Translations under genes and position numbers: made by a program
The notes under the pieces: model-generated
What the model saw: only the letters and a program-made list of their open reading frames with translations
Database searches by the model: none
Told to the model about the DNA's origin: nothing
Assembly (NCBI GenBank): GCA_023420245.1
Contig: JAEZWL010000033.1
Location: forward strand, 1-17,757
DNA: 17,757 nt
Direction: 5' to 3'
Source of the DNA: Bacillota bacterium
GTDB lineage: Bacteria; Bacillota; Clostridia; Oscillospirales; Acutalibacteraceae
In this document: piece by piece, positions 7,594 through 14,520 of the stretch
How positions within the stretch are numbered: position 1 is the first letter of the stretch
Layout: every line of letters begins with the position of its first letter

Positions 7594-9216
7594 TTACTGA
7601 TTCACATCTTTATTGAAGGTAACATAAGTCATTTCGTTATAAGAAGCTTTTTGCATAGACTCATCATATGGCATACCGGACAAATAGTCCTTATAAGCGT
7701 CAATGGAAATGACTTCTGACAATGAAATATACGGTAAATCATCCGCAGCAATCTTTTGTATGTTCTTATAGATTTCACCACGCGCAGTCTGATCCATTGT
7801 TACCGCGCCCTTGGCAAAAAGCTTATCAATTTCCGGGTTGCTGTAACCGGAAAGATTTAACATACCTCCGGTTACAATGCGGTGAGAGAGGTTCGAGGGA
7901 TCAGGTCCTAAGGCACCGCCCGCGGCAAACAGATCATATCCTTTGCCGGATGTTACCATCTGCGTATAAACAGACACATCCACTGTGTTGATCTGCACCT
8001 TTATGCCGATTTCTTTCAGATTCGCCTGAATAATGGAAGCAATATTGGGAAATGGATCAACATTCAAGACCGCAAAGGTTATGGTAAGGTAATTGCCGTC
8101 TTTATCCTTAGTCAGACCTGAGTTTTCCATCAGTTTTTTCGCTGCCGCTACGTCATAGGACGGAATCTTGGAATCTTTATTGAAGGCCCATGGTATAGTT
8201 GGCGTATAAAATCCCTCCGCCAGCTTTCCGGATTCCATAAATGCCTTCGATATGATTTCATCGCGGTTGACGGCCATAGCGACTGCCTGACGAATCTCTT
8301 TTTTATTAAACGGTGCCTGGCGCATATTAAACCCGAAATAGTACCTGCCGAAGGTGTTGCTTTTAACGACTTTAGTGCCGCTTGTCTTCATCAGCGTTCC
8401 CACCTGCGCAGGAGGCGGGATAACGCCGAGGACGTCCAGTTCTCCGTTGTTGAAGGCCTGAATGGCGGTATTGGCATCCGGAATAATTGTATAAGCAAGG
8501 TGTCCAATCTTTGGTGCCCCGCTGAAATAGTCGGAATTAGCATCCATTTTGACGGAAACACCCTTTTGGTATTCCGAAAATTTGAAGGGACCGGTTCCCA
8601 CAGGTTTTTGTGTTGCTGCCGGTGCAGTTGTCCAGTCGGTATCTTGATAAATATGTTTTGGCAAAATAAATGACCCGATGTAGGATACCGAGCTTAATAG
8701 GGTGGCATCTGGTTCTTTCATGTGAAACACAACCGTATTTGCGTCTGGGCAGGTAATTTTATCAAGATTTTGCAAATAGGAAGACAGGTAGCCTTTTTTC
8801 GACACGATAGTGTCATAAGTCCATTTGACGTCGTCAGAACTGAACGCCTGGCCATCGTGCCATTTTACATTGCTATTCAAGTGAAAGGTATAGGTTTTGG
8901 CATCCTTAGAAACATCCCATGACTTTGCCAGATCCGGAATGATTTCATTATTATTGTTTATTTTTACCAGTCTGCTGAAAAGATTTTCAGCTACAGTATA
9001 CCCGCAGTCATCCGGAGCTGCGTCCTGGTTAAAAGATAAGGGGTCACCCTGAAGACCAACGATTAAGGTTTTGTCGCTTTGATTGATATTGTTTGATGCG
9101 TTTGTTGCTGTGACTGCTGCCGTACCGGCGGCGGAGCCTGCTGAACTTCCGCTGCAAGCGGTAAATGTGCTAAGCAAGATTGCTCCGGTCAATACGGCTG
9201 CCAATAGCCTGTTCAT
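7594..9216 (-). CDS. ABC transporter substrate-binding lipoprotein, family 5 (oligopeptide/dipeptide type)
   Basis: A 540-residue protein with a lipoprotein signal: M-N-R, a hydrophobic stretch, then TFTAC with C21 as the lipidated residue, followed by a Gly/Ser/Ala/Thr/Asn-rich linker (22-48). The mature part is a family-5 solute-binding protein: LIVGLQGDPLSFNQD near 51-65, NLFSRLVKIN, the signature region around VKWHDGQAFSSDDVKWTYDT, GTGPFKFSEY, and REIRQAVAMAVNRDEI-like helix. It would sit on the outer face of the membrane and deliver peptides (or, in some relatives, nickel, glutathione or other small solutes) to the permeases. AAGGAGGAA lies upstream of the ATG. Its position after the ATPases, rather than first, is less usual for such operons. 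Residue -3 of the lipobox is Phe, which is atypical, but the overall layout is clear. Confidence 0.93.
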   Translation of the reverse strand: MNRLLAAVLTGAILLSTFTACSGSSAGSAAGTAAVTATNASNNINQSDKTLIVGLQGDPLSFNQDAAPDDCGYTVAENLFSRLVKINNNNEIIPDLAKSWDVSKDAKTYTFHLNSNVKWHDGQAFSSDDVKWTYDTIVSKKGYLSSYLQNLDKITCPDANTVVFHMKEPDATLLSSVSYIGSFILPKHIYQDTDWTTAPAATQKPVGTGPFKFSEYQKGVSVKMDANSDYFSGAPKIGHLAYTIIPDANTAIQAFNNGELDVLGVIPPPAQVGTLMKTSGTKVVKSNTFGRYYFGFNMRQAPFNKKEIRQAVAMAVNRDEIISKAFMESGKLAEGFYTPTIPWAFNKDSKIPSYDVAAAKKLMENSGLTKDKDGNYLTITFAVLNVDPFPNIASIIQANLKEIGIKVQINTVDVSVYTQMVTSGKGYDLFAAGGALGPDPSNLSHRIVTGGMLNLSGYSNPEIDKLFAKGAVTMDQTARGEIYKNIQKIAADDLPYISLSEVISIDAYKDYLSGMPYDESMQKASYNEMTYVTFNKDVNQ

Positions 9217-9266
9217 TTGTTAGATTCCTCCTTGTTTTGTTGTAATGATAGGTAAAATAAACTCAT

Positions 9267-10268
9267 TTACTCAATTTGATTTACATGCTCACATTGAAAG
9301 CAGCTTACACAATGTCCGCCGCCCAGATTGTTAGTTTGTGGATATTCATAAAAACATCGGTCTGTTGCCGCAAAGCAGCGGGGAGCAAAATAACAGCCGA
9401 CCCGTTCCCCTGATGGTGTCGGCGGTTCACCCGGTATTTCGATAAATTCTGCTTTTGCATTCGGGTCAATGGACGCACAGTTGTAAAGCAATGCTTTGGT
9501 GTACGGATGCATTGGATTTTGTATAACATCCTCCGTATTCCCGCTTTCTACGATACGGCCTAAATACATAACGGCGACACGGTCTGAAATATAACGTGTC
9601 GTAGCAAGGTCATGACTGATAAAGACTAAAGATGTATTCTGCTTCTTTGAAAGCTCCAACAGAATATTGATAATATCTGCGCGAACTGAAACGTCCAGCA
9701 TTGAAACCGGCTCATCTGCCACAATGAAGCGGGGGTGGAGCAGCATGGTTCGGATGATGGAAATACGCTGTAGCTGACCTCCGGAAAGCTCGTGAGGATA
9801 GCGGCGCAAAAAGTCCTGCGCTGGTACGAGTCCTGCACTTTCCAGCGCATTTTCGCAAAGTTTTATCCGTTCTTTGTAATTGCCGCCAATATGATGGAGG
9901 ATCAGCACACGGGTTAGAATTTTTTCAATCGTTTGCCCTGGTGGAAAAGTATCAAATGGATTTTGGAATACCATTTGCACCAATTTACGAAAAGAAAACC
10001 GATCCTTTTTCAATAAGTCCGCCGCTTTTTCACCGTTATACAGAATGCTGCCGCCGGTTGGTTCCTCAAGCTGAATCAGAAGCTTTCCAAGCGTAGACTT
10101 CCCGCAGCCGGATTCTCCGATGATTCCGAGTACCTCTCCGGCTTTCAGTGTAAAGCTGACTCCGTCAACGGCGTGTACCGACTGTTTCAGTTTTCCGGTA
10201 CCGGAGGAGCTATAATATTTTTTTAGATTTTCTACCTGTAAAACGAGTTGGTTTGTTCTTTCCGCCAC
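9267..10268 (-). CDS. dppF: Oligopeptide/dipeptide ABC transporter ATPase, DppF/OppF type
   Basis: A 333-residue ATPase that starts with GTG directly after the TAG of the preceding ATPase gene; GGGAGG lies 8-9 bases upstream, inside that gene's end, so the two are translationally coupled. Walker A GESGCGKST (51-59), Q-loop Q102, signature LSGGQ (161-165), Walker B IVADE (DE at 185-186) and H-loop H219 are all intact. The C-terminal oligopeptide-transporter extension contains HPYTKALL (about 254-261) and cysteines C292, C298, C305 and C320/C323. It would form a heterodimer with the DppD-like subunit on the cytoplasmic face of the permease pair. The subunit type is inferred from operon order and the OppF-like GEPPTPSGE region; the substrate is not determined. 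The gene symbol is by analogy. Confidence 0.9.
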   Translation of the reverse strand: MAERTNQLVLQVENLKKYYSSSGTGKLKQSVHAVDGVSFTLKAGEVLGIIGESGCGKSTLGKLLIQLEEPTGGSILYNGEKAADLLKKDRFSFRKLVQMVFQNPFDTFPPGQTIEKILTRVLILHHIGGNYKERIKLCENALESAGLVPAQDFLRRYPHELSGGQLQRISIIRTMLLHPRFIVADEPVSMLDVSVRADIINILLELSKKQNTSLVFISHDLATTRYISDRVAVMYLGRIVESGNTEDVIQNPMHPYTKALLYNCASIDPNAKAEFIEIPGEPPTPSGERVGCYFAPRCFAATDRCFYEYPQTNNLGGGHCVSCFQCEHVNQIE

Positions 10269-11231
10269 CTATTTCACCTCCCCGGCAAAGAAGCACGCAG
10301 CCGTATGATTCTCTCCCAAAGATTGCTGTGCAGGACATTCGCAAAAGCACCGTTTTTGCGCGTGAGGGCACCGGGATGAAAAAACGCACCCTTTTTGTTG
10401 GTCGGACAAATCCGGCATACTCCCGAATATCCCCCTGAGGTTTACTTTTTCTCCATGTAAGGTTGGGAAGGAGCGGAGAAGCCCTTGCGTATAAGGATGC
10501 ACAGGATGAGAAATCACCGTCTTTACATCACCGTATTCCATCAGCTTTCCGGCGTATAAAACCGCTACCGTTTCACAGCAGGAGGAGACAACGGAGATGT
10601 CATGCGTAATAAGCAGCCAGGTGATGTCCATTGTGTAACGCAGTTTTTTAATTTCACGAATAATTTGACCCTGCGTAATAACATCCAGCGCCGTTGTCGC
10701 TTCGTCAAATATTATGAATGGGGGTTTGTGCATTAAACTACAGGCAATCGAAACACGCTGCAACATTCCGCCGGACAGTTCATGCGGATAAGCATTTAAG
10801 GCGCGTTCCGGCAAACCAACCATGGCAAACAGGCGCGACAGCTTCTCCTGTACCTCTTTTGCCGGTGCTTTTTCATCATGGACGCGGTATATATCCTTAA
10901 GCTGCCTTCCAATTTTGTGGACGGGGCTCAGAATGTTCATTGATTTTTGAAATACGACCGATATGCTTTTCCAACGCAGCTCCTGCATTTCTCTTTCTGA
11001 GCAATGGAGGAGGTCTTTTCCCATAAAATCAACTGTGCCTTCAACCAGCGTGTCTTTTGAAAGTAACCGGAGAATAGCCATTGCAAGAGTTGACTTTCCG
11101 GAGCCGGATTCGCCGACAACGCCAAGCGGCTTTCCCTTCTCAATGGAAAAAGAAACATCATTCACTGCGGTGACGCACTTTTCCTTCATTACATAGGTGA
11201 CATTTAAATGCTGTATATCAACTAAGCCCAT
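10269..11231 (-). CDS. dppD: Oligopeptide/dipeptide ABC transporter ATPase, DppD/OppD type
   Basis: A 320-residue ATPase. Walker A GESGSGKST (40-48), Q95, signature LSGGMLQR (152-159), Walker B FIIFDE (172-177) and H210 are intact, so it should hydrolyse ATP. After HPYTQGLL the C-terminal extension has C282, C288, C295 and C313 in the GC-F-RC-A-C-AC pattern of this family; in structurally studied dipeptide importers these cysteines hold an Fe-S cluster on the DppD side. ATG start with AAGGGG 8 bases upstream, only 4 bp after the permease stop, so it is co-transcribed and probably coupled. It pairs with the DppF-like ATPase. The symbol is by analogy. Confidence 0.9.
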   Translation of the reverse strand: MGLVDIQHLNVTYVMKEKCVTAVNDVSFSIEKGKPLGVVGESGSGKSTLAMAILRLLSKDTLVEGTVDFMGKDLLHCSEREMQELRWKSISVVFQKSMNILSPVHKIGRQLKDIYRVHDEKAPAKEVQEKLSRLFAMVGLPERALNAYPHELSGGMLQRVSIACSLMHKPPFIIFDEATTALDVITQGQIIREIKKLRYTMDITWLLITHDISVVSSCCETVAVLYAGKLMEYGDVKTVISHPVHPYTQGLLRSFPTLHGEKVNLRGIFGSMPDLSDQQKGCVFSSRCPHAQKRCFCECPAQQSLGENHTAACFFAGEVK

Positions 11232-11235
11232 TCTG

Positions 11236-12087
11236 CTAACCCCTTCCCGTATCTTTGGGATTCATTTGAACGGAAATCCCGTCACCAAGAAAATAAAAAA
11301 TAAACACAAGCAGTAGAATTGCAATACCTGAAAACGTGGATACCCACCAGCCGTTCAGTAAATAACCTTTTCCTTGATTAATCAGCTGCCCCCAGCTGAT
11401 GGTATTAGGGTCACCCAATCCTAAAAAGCTCAACGAAGCTTCGGTTAATATTGCTCCGCCGATTTCCATTGTTGTATTTGCAATGACTGGAAATACTCCG
11501 TTTGGGATTATGTAACGAAAAACAATGGAGGTGCGGCTTTCTCCGATTGCAAGCGAGCTTTTAATATACGTTCTTTCCCGCAAAGACATCGCCTGCGCAC
11601 GCATCAGCTTTGCATTGCTTGGCCAACTGGTAATACCGATTACGAGCATCACATTAAGCAGGCTGCTTCCAAATAAAGCTATGATAATCAACACCAAAAA
11701 AAACGATGGCAGCATTATAAAAATGTTGTTTAATTCGTTTAGAATTTTGTCGAGCTTGCCGCCGAAATAGCCTGCAAATGCGCCGAATATTACGCCAATC
11801 ACTGCTGAAATAAGAGCGGCAGCCACGCCGACGGTAAGAGAGACGCGGGTACCGTAAATAATCATACTATAGACATCGCGTCCCAAGTCATCGGTACCCA
11901 GGTAATGCTGAAAACTTGGAGGAGAGATTGTTTGGCTGCCTAATGCTTTCGGATCATTTGTAGCAAATACAGGAGCAAAAATTGCAATGATGATAACTCC
12001 CAAAAGCAGCAGCAGTCCTACTTTTAATTGGTAATTACCGTCCATGGAGCGATAAGTTTTTCTTATCTTTTCATAAGTCTTTCCCAT
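11236..12087 (-). CDS. dppC: ABC transporter permease, DppC/OppC type
   Basis: The chosen start is the ATG at 12087, 13 nt after the upstream permease stop, with GGAAGGG about 8 bases before it. A longer frame from 12147 would overlap the previous gene by 47 bp and has no site. The protein has 283 residues: an OppC-type N-terminal cytoplasmic helix and first membrane segment (about 22-42), the HYLGTDDLGRDVYSMIIYG motif (about 61-79) that precedes the permease domain, further membrane segments, and the EAA loop near the C-terminal third, where IPNGVFPVI and EASLSFLGLG are typical of DppC/OppC. Integral membrane; it forms the channel with the DppB-like subunit. The symbol is by analogy. Confidence 0.92.
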   Translation of the reverse strand: MGKTYEKIRKTYRSMDGNYQLKVGLLLLLGVIIIAIFAPVFATNDPKALGSQTISPPSFQHYLGTDDLGRDVYSMIIYGTRVSLTVGVAAALISAVIGVIFGAFAGYFGGKLDKILNELNNIFIMLPSFFLVLIIIALFGSSLLNVMLVIGITSWPSNAKLMRAQAMSLRERTYIKSSLAIGESRTSIVFRYIIPNGVFPVIANTTMEIGGAILTEASLSFLGLGDPNTISWGQLINQGKGYLLNGWWVSTFSGIAILLLVFIFYFLGDGISVQMNPKDTGRG

Positions 12088-12100
12088 CAAGTTTCCCTTC

Positions 12101-13069
12101 CTACTTGTTATAACGAATGCGAGGGTCAACCAAGGCATAAACGACATCGGTAATTACCATAAATACCGCTACAGAAATAGAAAGCATCAAATAAATACCC
12201 ATGAGCAACGGATAATCCCGGCGGCTGATTGCCTCCAGCATCAAGCGGCCAACCCCCGGCCACGCAAATACGATTTCAATTAAAGCCGCGCCCATGACGG
12301 TATATGCCAAATTAATCCCGAACACAGTAATTGTTGGCAATATGGAGTTTCGCAGCACATAGCGGCGAAATATCTTTTTTTCACTCAAACCCACGGCACG
12401 AAAGGTTGTTATAAATTCTTCATTTTTTGTTTGATAAACGGAAGTTTGAAAAATCCGCATATAAACAGGAATTTGAATAATCGTCAGCGTACCCACCGGC
12501 AAAATCATATGTCGTATCACGTCGACGATGTAGCCGGCACCGATTGCAGACTGACGCATATTAATCATGCCCGATGTAGGCAAAATCTTTAACCATGTGG
12601 AAAAAATAAAAATAATCATCAGTCCCAGCCAAAACGCAGGCATGGAATAAAAAAAGTAAGATAGCCCATTCAGCATTTTGTCCATCAATCTTCCCTGATA
12701 ACGAGATACAAATAAACCTAGTAAGGTTCCCAGAATTAACGCCAGAATCGCGCTGGTCAGCGCCAGTAACGCGGTCGGTCCCAAGCGGTTGAGAATGATT
12801 TGGGAAACCGGAAGGTGATAATTATAAGATGTGCCCAAATCGCCTTTTAGCAAATTCCCAATATAGCTGATAAACTGCGTGGATAACGGCTGATCTAAAC
12901 CATATTTTTGGCGCAGCTCCGCTTCCATCGCTGGTGATGGATGATCCATGCCGGTGAGAATTTTCACCGGGTCCCCGGGAGAAAAATGAATCAGCAGAAA
13001 GTTAATCATCAATGCAGCAACAATGGTCACCAAAGCAAATAAAAAACGCTTTATTAAATACTTTTTCAA
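12101..13069 (-). CDS. dppB: ABC transporter permease, DppB/OppB type
   Basis: First gene of the transport operon, 322 residues, starting at TTG (13069) with GGGGG 9 bases upstream. It has the typical OppB/DppB N-terminus (IKRFLFALVTI, first membrane segment about 8-28) followed by the LIHFSPGDPV motif, a periplasmic-type loop with LRQKYGLDQPL, GDLGTSYN, then five further membrane segments. The EAA loop near FITTFRAVGLSEKKIFRRYVLRN and the C-terminal DPRIRYNK end are as expected. With the DppC-like permease it forms the membrane pore. About 50 nt of leader separate it from the predicted transcription start. The symbol is by analogy; related permeases move peptides, nickel or glutathione. Confidence 0.92.
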   Translation of the reverse strand: MKKYLIKRFLFALVTIVAALMINFLLIHFSPGDPVKILTGMDHPSPAMEAELRQKYGLDQPLSTQFISYIGNLLKGDLGTSYNYHLPVSQIILNRLGPTALLALTSAILALILGTLLGLFVSRYQGRLMDKMLNGLSYFFYSMPAFWLGLMIIFIFSTWLKILPTSGMINMRQSAIGAGYIVDVIRHMILPVGTLTIIQIPVYMRIFQTSVYQTKNEEFITTFRAVGLSEKKIFRRYVLRNSILPTITVFGINLAYTVMGAALIEIVFAWPGVGRLMLEAISRRDYPLLMGIYLMLSISVAVFMVITDVVYALVDPRIRYNK

Positions 13070-13111
13070 TAATCGTTTCCCCCAAAAAGCAAGACAAATT
13101 TACTTAGTTCG

Positions 13112-13143
13112 ACAAATTAATTAACATATTAACTCCAATTTGT
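13112..13143. promoter_or_regulatory. Inverted repeat flanking the -10 and start point of the transport operon
   Basis: ACAAATT (13112-13118) and AATTTGT (13137-13143) form a perfect 7-bp inverted repeat around the -10. A further direct copy, GACAAATT, lies at 13093-13100 (the first-arm copy GACAAATT starts at 13111). The placement suits a repressor or activator site; no known consensus was recognised. Confidence 0.4.
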
Positions 13144-13154
13144 TTTAAAGTCAA
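13126..13154 (-). promoter_or_regulatory. Sigma-A promoter of the peptide-transport operon
   Basis: On the minus strand, TTGACT (13149-13154) and TAATAT (13126-13131) are separated by exactly 17 bp. The start point would fall near 13119, giving a leader of about 50 nt before the TTG of the DppB-like gene. Confidence 0.78.
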
Positions 13155-13470
13155 TATGATTACTAATAGACAGAATAAAAATGTCGTTTTATGGAGAATT
13201 ATGCATCATTTATTTAGGGACACACGGAATCCAATATACTCTCCCTCTCTAAAAAGCGAAGCTGATTCTTCCTTTTATAGCCTTTGCGTGGTTGATATCG
13301 GCTGTTTTAACAATGGGGGAGGGATTGCCCCCAAAATACGCTGCCGGGCGGCGGGGTTCGGCGGCGGTATATTTCAGGCGAAAAGTCAGAAAAAATCGAG
13401 CGTAGCTGCTGTGAGTTTAAGCGTCACATTGTTAATACTTTCATGTTTTTGCTTTTATTAAGCGCTAAAT
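13155..13470. other. Gene-free stretch with a GC-rich element of unknown nature
   Basis: About 300 bp between the operon promoter and the tRNA terminator. An AT-rich first part is followed by a sharply GC-rich core at about 13313-13380, containing GGGGG/CCCCC (13316-13343 region) and several GGCGG runs. An open plus-strand frame of 101 codons (13156-13461) has no ribosome site and a low-complexity product, so I do not call it a gene. On the minus strand the core reads EIYRRRTPPPGSVFWGQSLP, a peptide string I recall from hypothetical proteins of gut clostridia; this points to a conserved DNA or RNA element rather than a protein. Confidence 0.45.
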
Positions 13471-13478
13471 AAAAAAAT

Positions 13479-13525
13479 AAAAGCCGTATCAAACAACCGA
13501 TAAACGGTTATCTGATACGGCTTTT
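13479..13525 (-). terminator. Terminator of the tRNA unit
   Basis: A perfect 13-bp outer stem (13479-13491 with 13513-13525), an inner stem AACCG/CGGTT (13495-13499 with 13505-13509) and, on the minus strand, a tail of TTTTATTTTTTTATTT. It begins 6 nt after the tRNA-Pro CCA end. Confidence 0.92.
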
Positions 13526-13530
13526 CTGAG

Positions 13531-13607
<77 letters not shown>

Positions 13608-13613
13608 AAATTT

Positions 13614-13629
13614 GGCTCCTAAAGGAGCC
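13614..13629 (-). other. Spacer hairpin between the two tRNAs
   Basis: GGCTCCT (13614-13620) and AGGAGCC (13623-13629) form a perfect short hairpin filling most of the 23-nt spacer. Only TTT follows on the minus strand, so it is probably a processing or spacing element rather than a strong terminator. Confidence 0.55.
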
Positions 13630-13630
13630 T

Positions 13631-13704
13631 TGGCTGCGGAAGAAGGATTCGAACCCTCACAAACAGAGTCAGAGTCTGTCGTGCTACCTTTACACAATTC
13701 CGCA
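13631..13704 (-). tRNA. tRNA-Gln (anticodon CTG)
   Basis: 74 nt. The acceptor stem TGCGGAA/TTCCGCA is perfect with a U1-A72 first pair and discriminator G73. The D-arm is GTG-loop-CAC, the anticodon stem ACAGA/TCTGT encloses CTCTGAC (anticodon CTG), the variable loop has 4 nt, and the T-arm is GAGGG-TTCGAAT-CCTTC. CCA is encoded. It reads CAG codons. In bacteria using GatCAB, U1-A72 is the feature by which the amidotransferase recognises Glu-tRNA-Gln, and gatA-gatB lie about 2 kb away. Confidence 0.95.
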
Positions 13705-13731
13705 TCAGTTATATTTGAAACAGCAAGAATT

Positions 13732-13759
13732 ATTATACCAAAATCCATAGATTTGTCAA
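13732..13759 (-). promoter_or_regulatory. Consensus sigma-A promoter of the tRNA unit
   Basis: On the minus strand, TTGACA (13754-13759) and TATAAT (13732-13737) are both perfect, 16 bp apart, with an extended -10 (TGG before TATAAT). The predicted start is about 20 nt before tRNA-Gln. This is a strong stable-RNA type promoter. Confidence 0.92.
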
Positions 13760-13810
13760 TGCTTTTTACAAAATTAATTAATTTTTTTATTTTTTGTTCT
13801 TATAATGCGA

Positions 13811-13836
13811 ATTTTATCATATGGTGTTGATAAAAT
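13811..13836. promoter_or_regulatory. Operator-like inverted repeat at the nitroreductase promoter
   Basis: ATTTTATCA (13811-13819) and TGATAAAAT (13828-13836) form a perfect 9-bp inverted repeat with an 8-nt spacer. The right arm covers most of the -35 hexamer, so a bound protein would block RNA polymerase. The regulator is not known. Confidence 0.55.
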
Positions 13837-13855
13837 GTAAAAAATAATATATAAT
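13827..13855 (+). promoter_or_regulatory. Sigma-A promoter of the nitroreductase gene
   Basis: TTGATA (13827-13832), a 17-bp spacer and TATAAT (13850-13855). The start would be near 13862, giving a leader of about 57 nt that contains the short AT-rich inverted repeat ATTATT/AATAAT near 13883-13898. Confidence 0.8.
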
Positions 13856-13918
13856 TAGGCTTAATATTTTGTTGAATTATAGCATTATTATACAATAATA
13901 CGAATGGAGGACTATACA

Positions 13919-14446
13919 ATGATCTTAAATCACACCATAGAAGCCTTGTTGGAACGCAGAACAATTCGTGCTTACCGTCCCGAACAGATTTCGGAGGAGG
14001 AGCTTGCCGATATATTGCATACAGCAAGATACGCGCCGTCTTCCATGGGGCAGCAGGCACGCCACTTTACCGTCATTCAGGATAAAAAACTTATTGCGGA
14101 TATTGTAGATGCTACAGTAAAAAACGGGGGTCAGTTTGTTCCTGGTCATGTTCCGTTCTATAACGCACCGACTGTCCTTGTGGTGTCTGCGCCGGAGTCG
14201 TCCAAATATAATAGGGAAGACGCTGCGTGTGCGGTGATGAGCCTGATGCTTTCGGCACACGCGTATAATCTTGGTACCTGCTATATCTGCTCTGTGTTGA
14301 GTGGACTACGGGATGCGGAAATCATGAAGCGTTTAAAACTGCCGGAGAAGTATCTTCCGTTCGGCTGTATCGCGCTGGGCTATCCGAGCGAGCACGCTCC
14401 CGCACCGAAAGCACGCCGCGAAGGCGATATTAATTATGTACGATGA
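13919..14446 (+). CDS. Nitroreductase-family FMN oxidoreductase
   Basis: The start is the ATG at 13919: GGAGG (13906-13910) lies 8 bases before it and overlaps an earlier in-frame ATG at 13904, which therefore cannot be the real start. The protein has 175 residues, a usual length for small members. Residues 12-18 (ERRTIRAY region) hold the arginines that contact FMN phosphate; APSSMGQQARHF (39-50) replaces the common APS-N-QPW segment; ACAVMSLMLSAHAYNLGTCYI (about 98-118) is the typical central helix and GCIALGYPSE (about 149-158) the last FMN-contacting strand. The family forms FMN homodimers that reduce nitro compounds, quinones or enones with NAD(P)H. Cytoplasmic; single-gene unit with its own promoter. 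The physiological substrate is unknown. No terminator is visible in 14447-14520. Confidence 0.92.
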   Translation: MILNHTIEALLERRTIRAYRPEQISEEELADILHTARYAPSSMGQQARHFTVIQDKKLIADIVDATVKNGGQFVPGHVPFYNAPTVLVVSAPESSKYNREDAACAVMSLMLSAHAYNLGTCYICSVLSGLRDAEIMKRLKLPEKYLPFGCIALGYPSEHAPAPKARREGDINYVR

Positions 14447-14520
14447 ATTTCCGATATTTCTTCTGTTGTAAAGCGATTGGAACCGGCGCAAGGACTCGAG
14501 AGCACTGTACGAAGAACCCA

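Noticed and set aside
12088..12147. Longer N-terminus for the DppC-like permease (from 12147)
   Set aside because: It would overlap the end of the DppB-like gene, has no ribosome site, and adds 20 residues absent from the usual family start.
13097..13125. Possible CodY box near the peptide-transport promoter
   Set aside because: AATTTGTCGAACTAA on the minus strand matches the CodY consensus at only about 8 of 15 positions, close to chance in AT-rich DNA.
13156..13461. Open plus-strand frame of 101 codons over the GC-rich element
   Set aside because: No ribosome site, a composition shift in mid-frame, low-complexity product, and overlap with the conserved-looking minus-strand string. Treated as non-coding.
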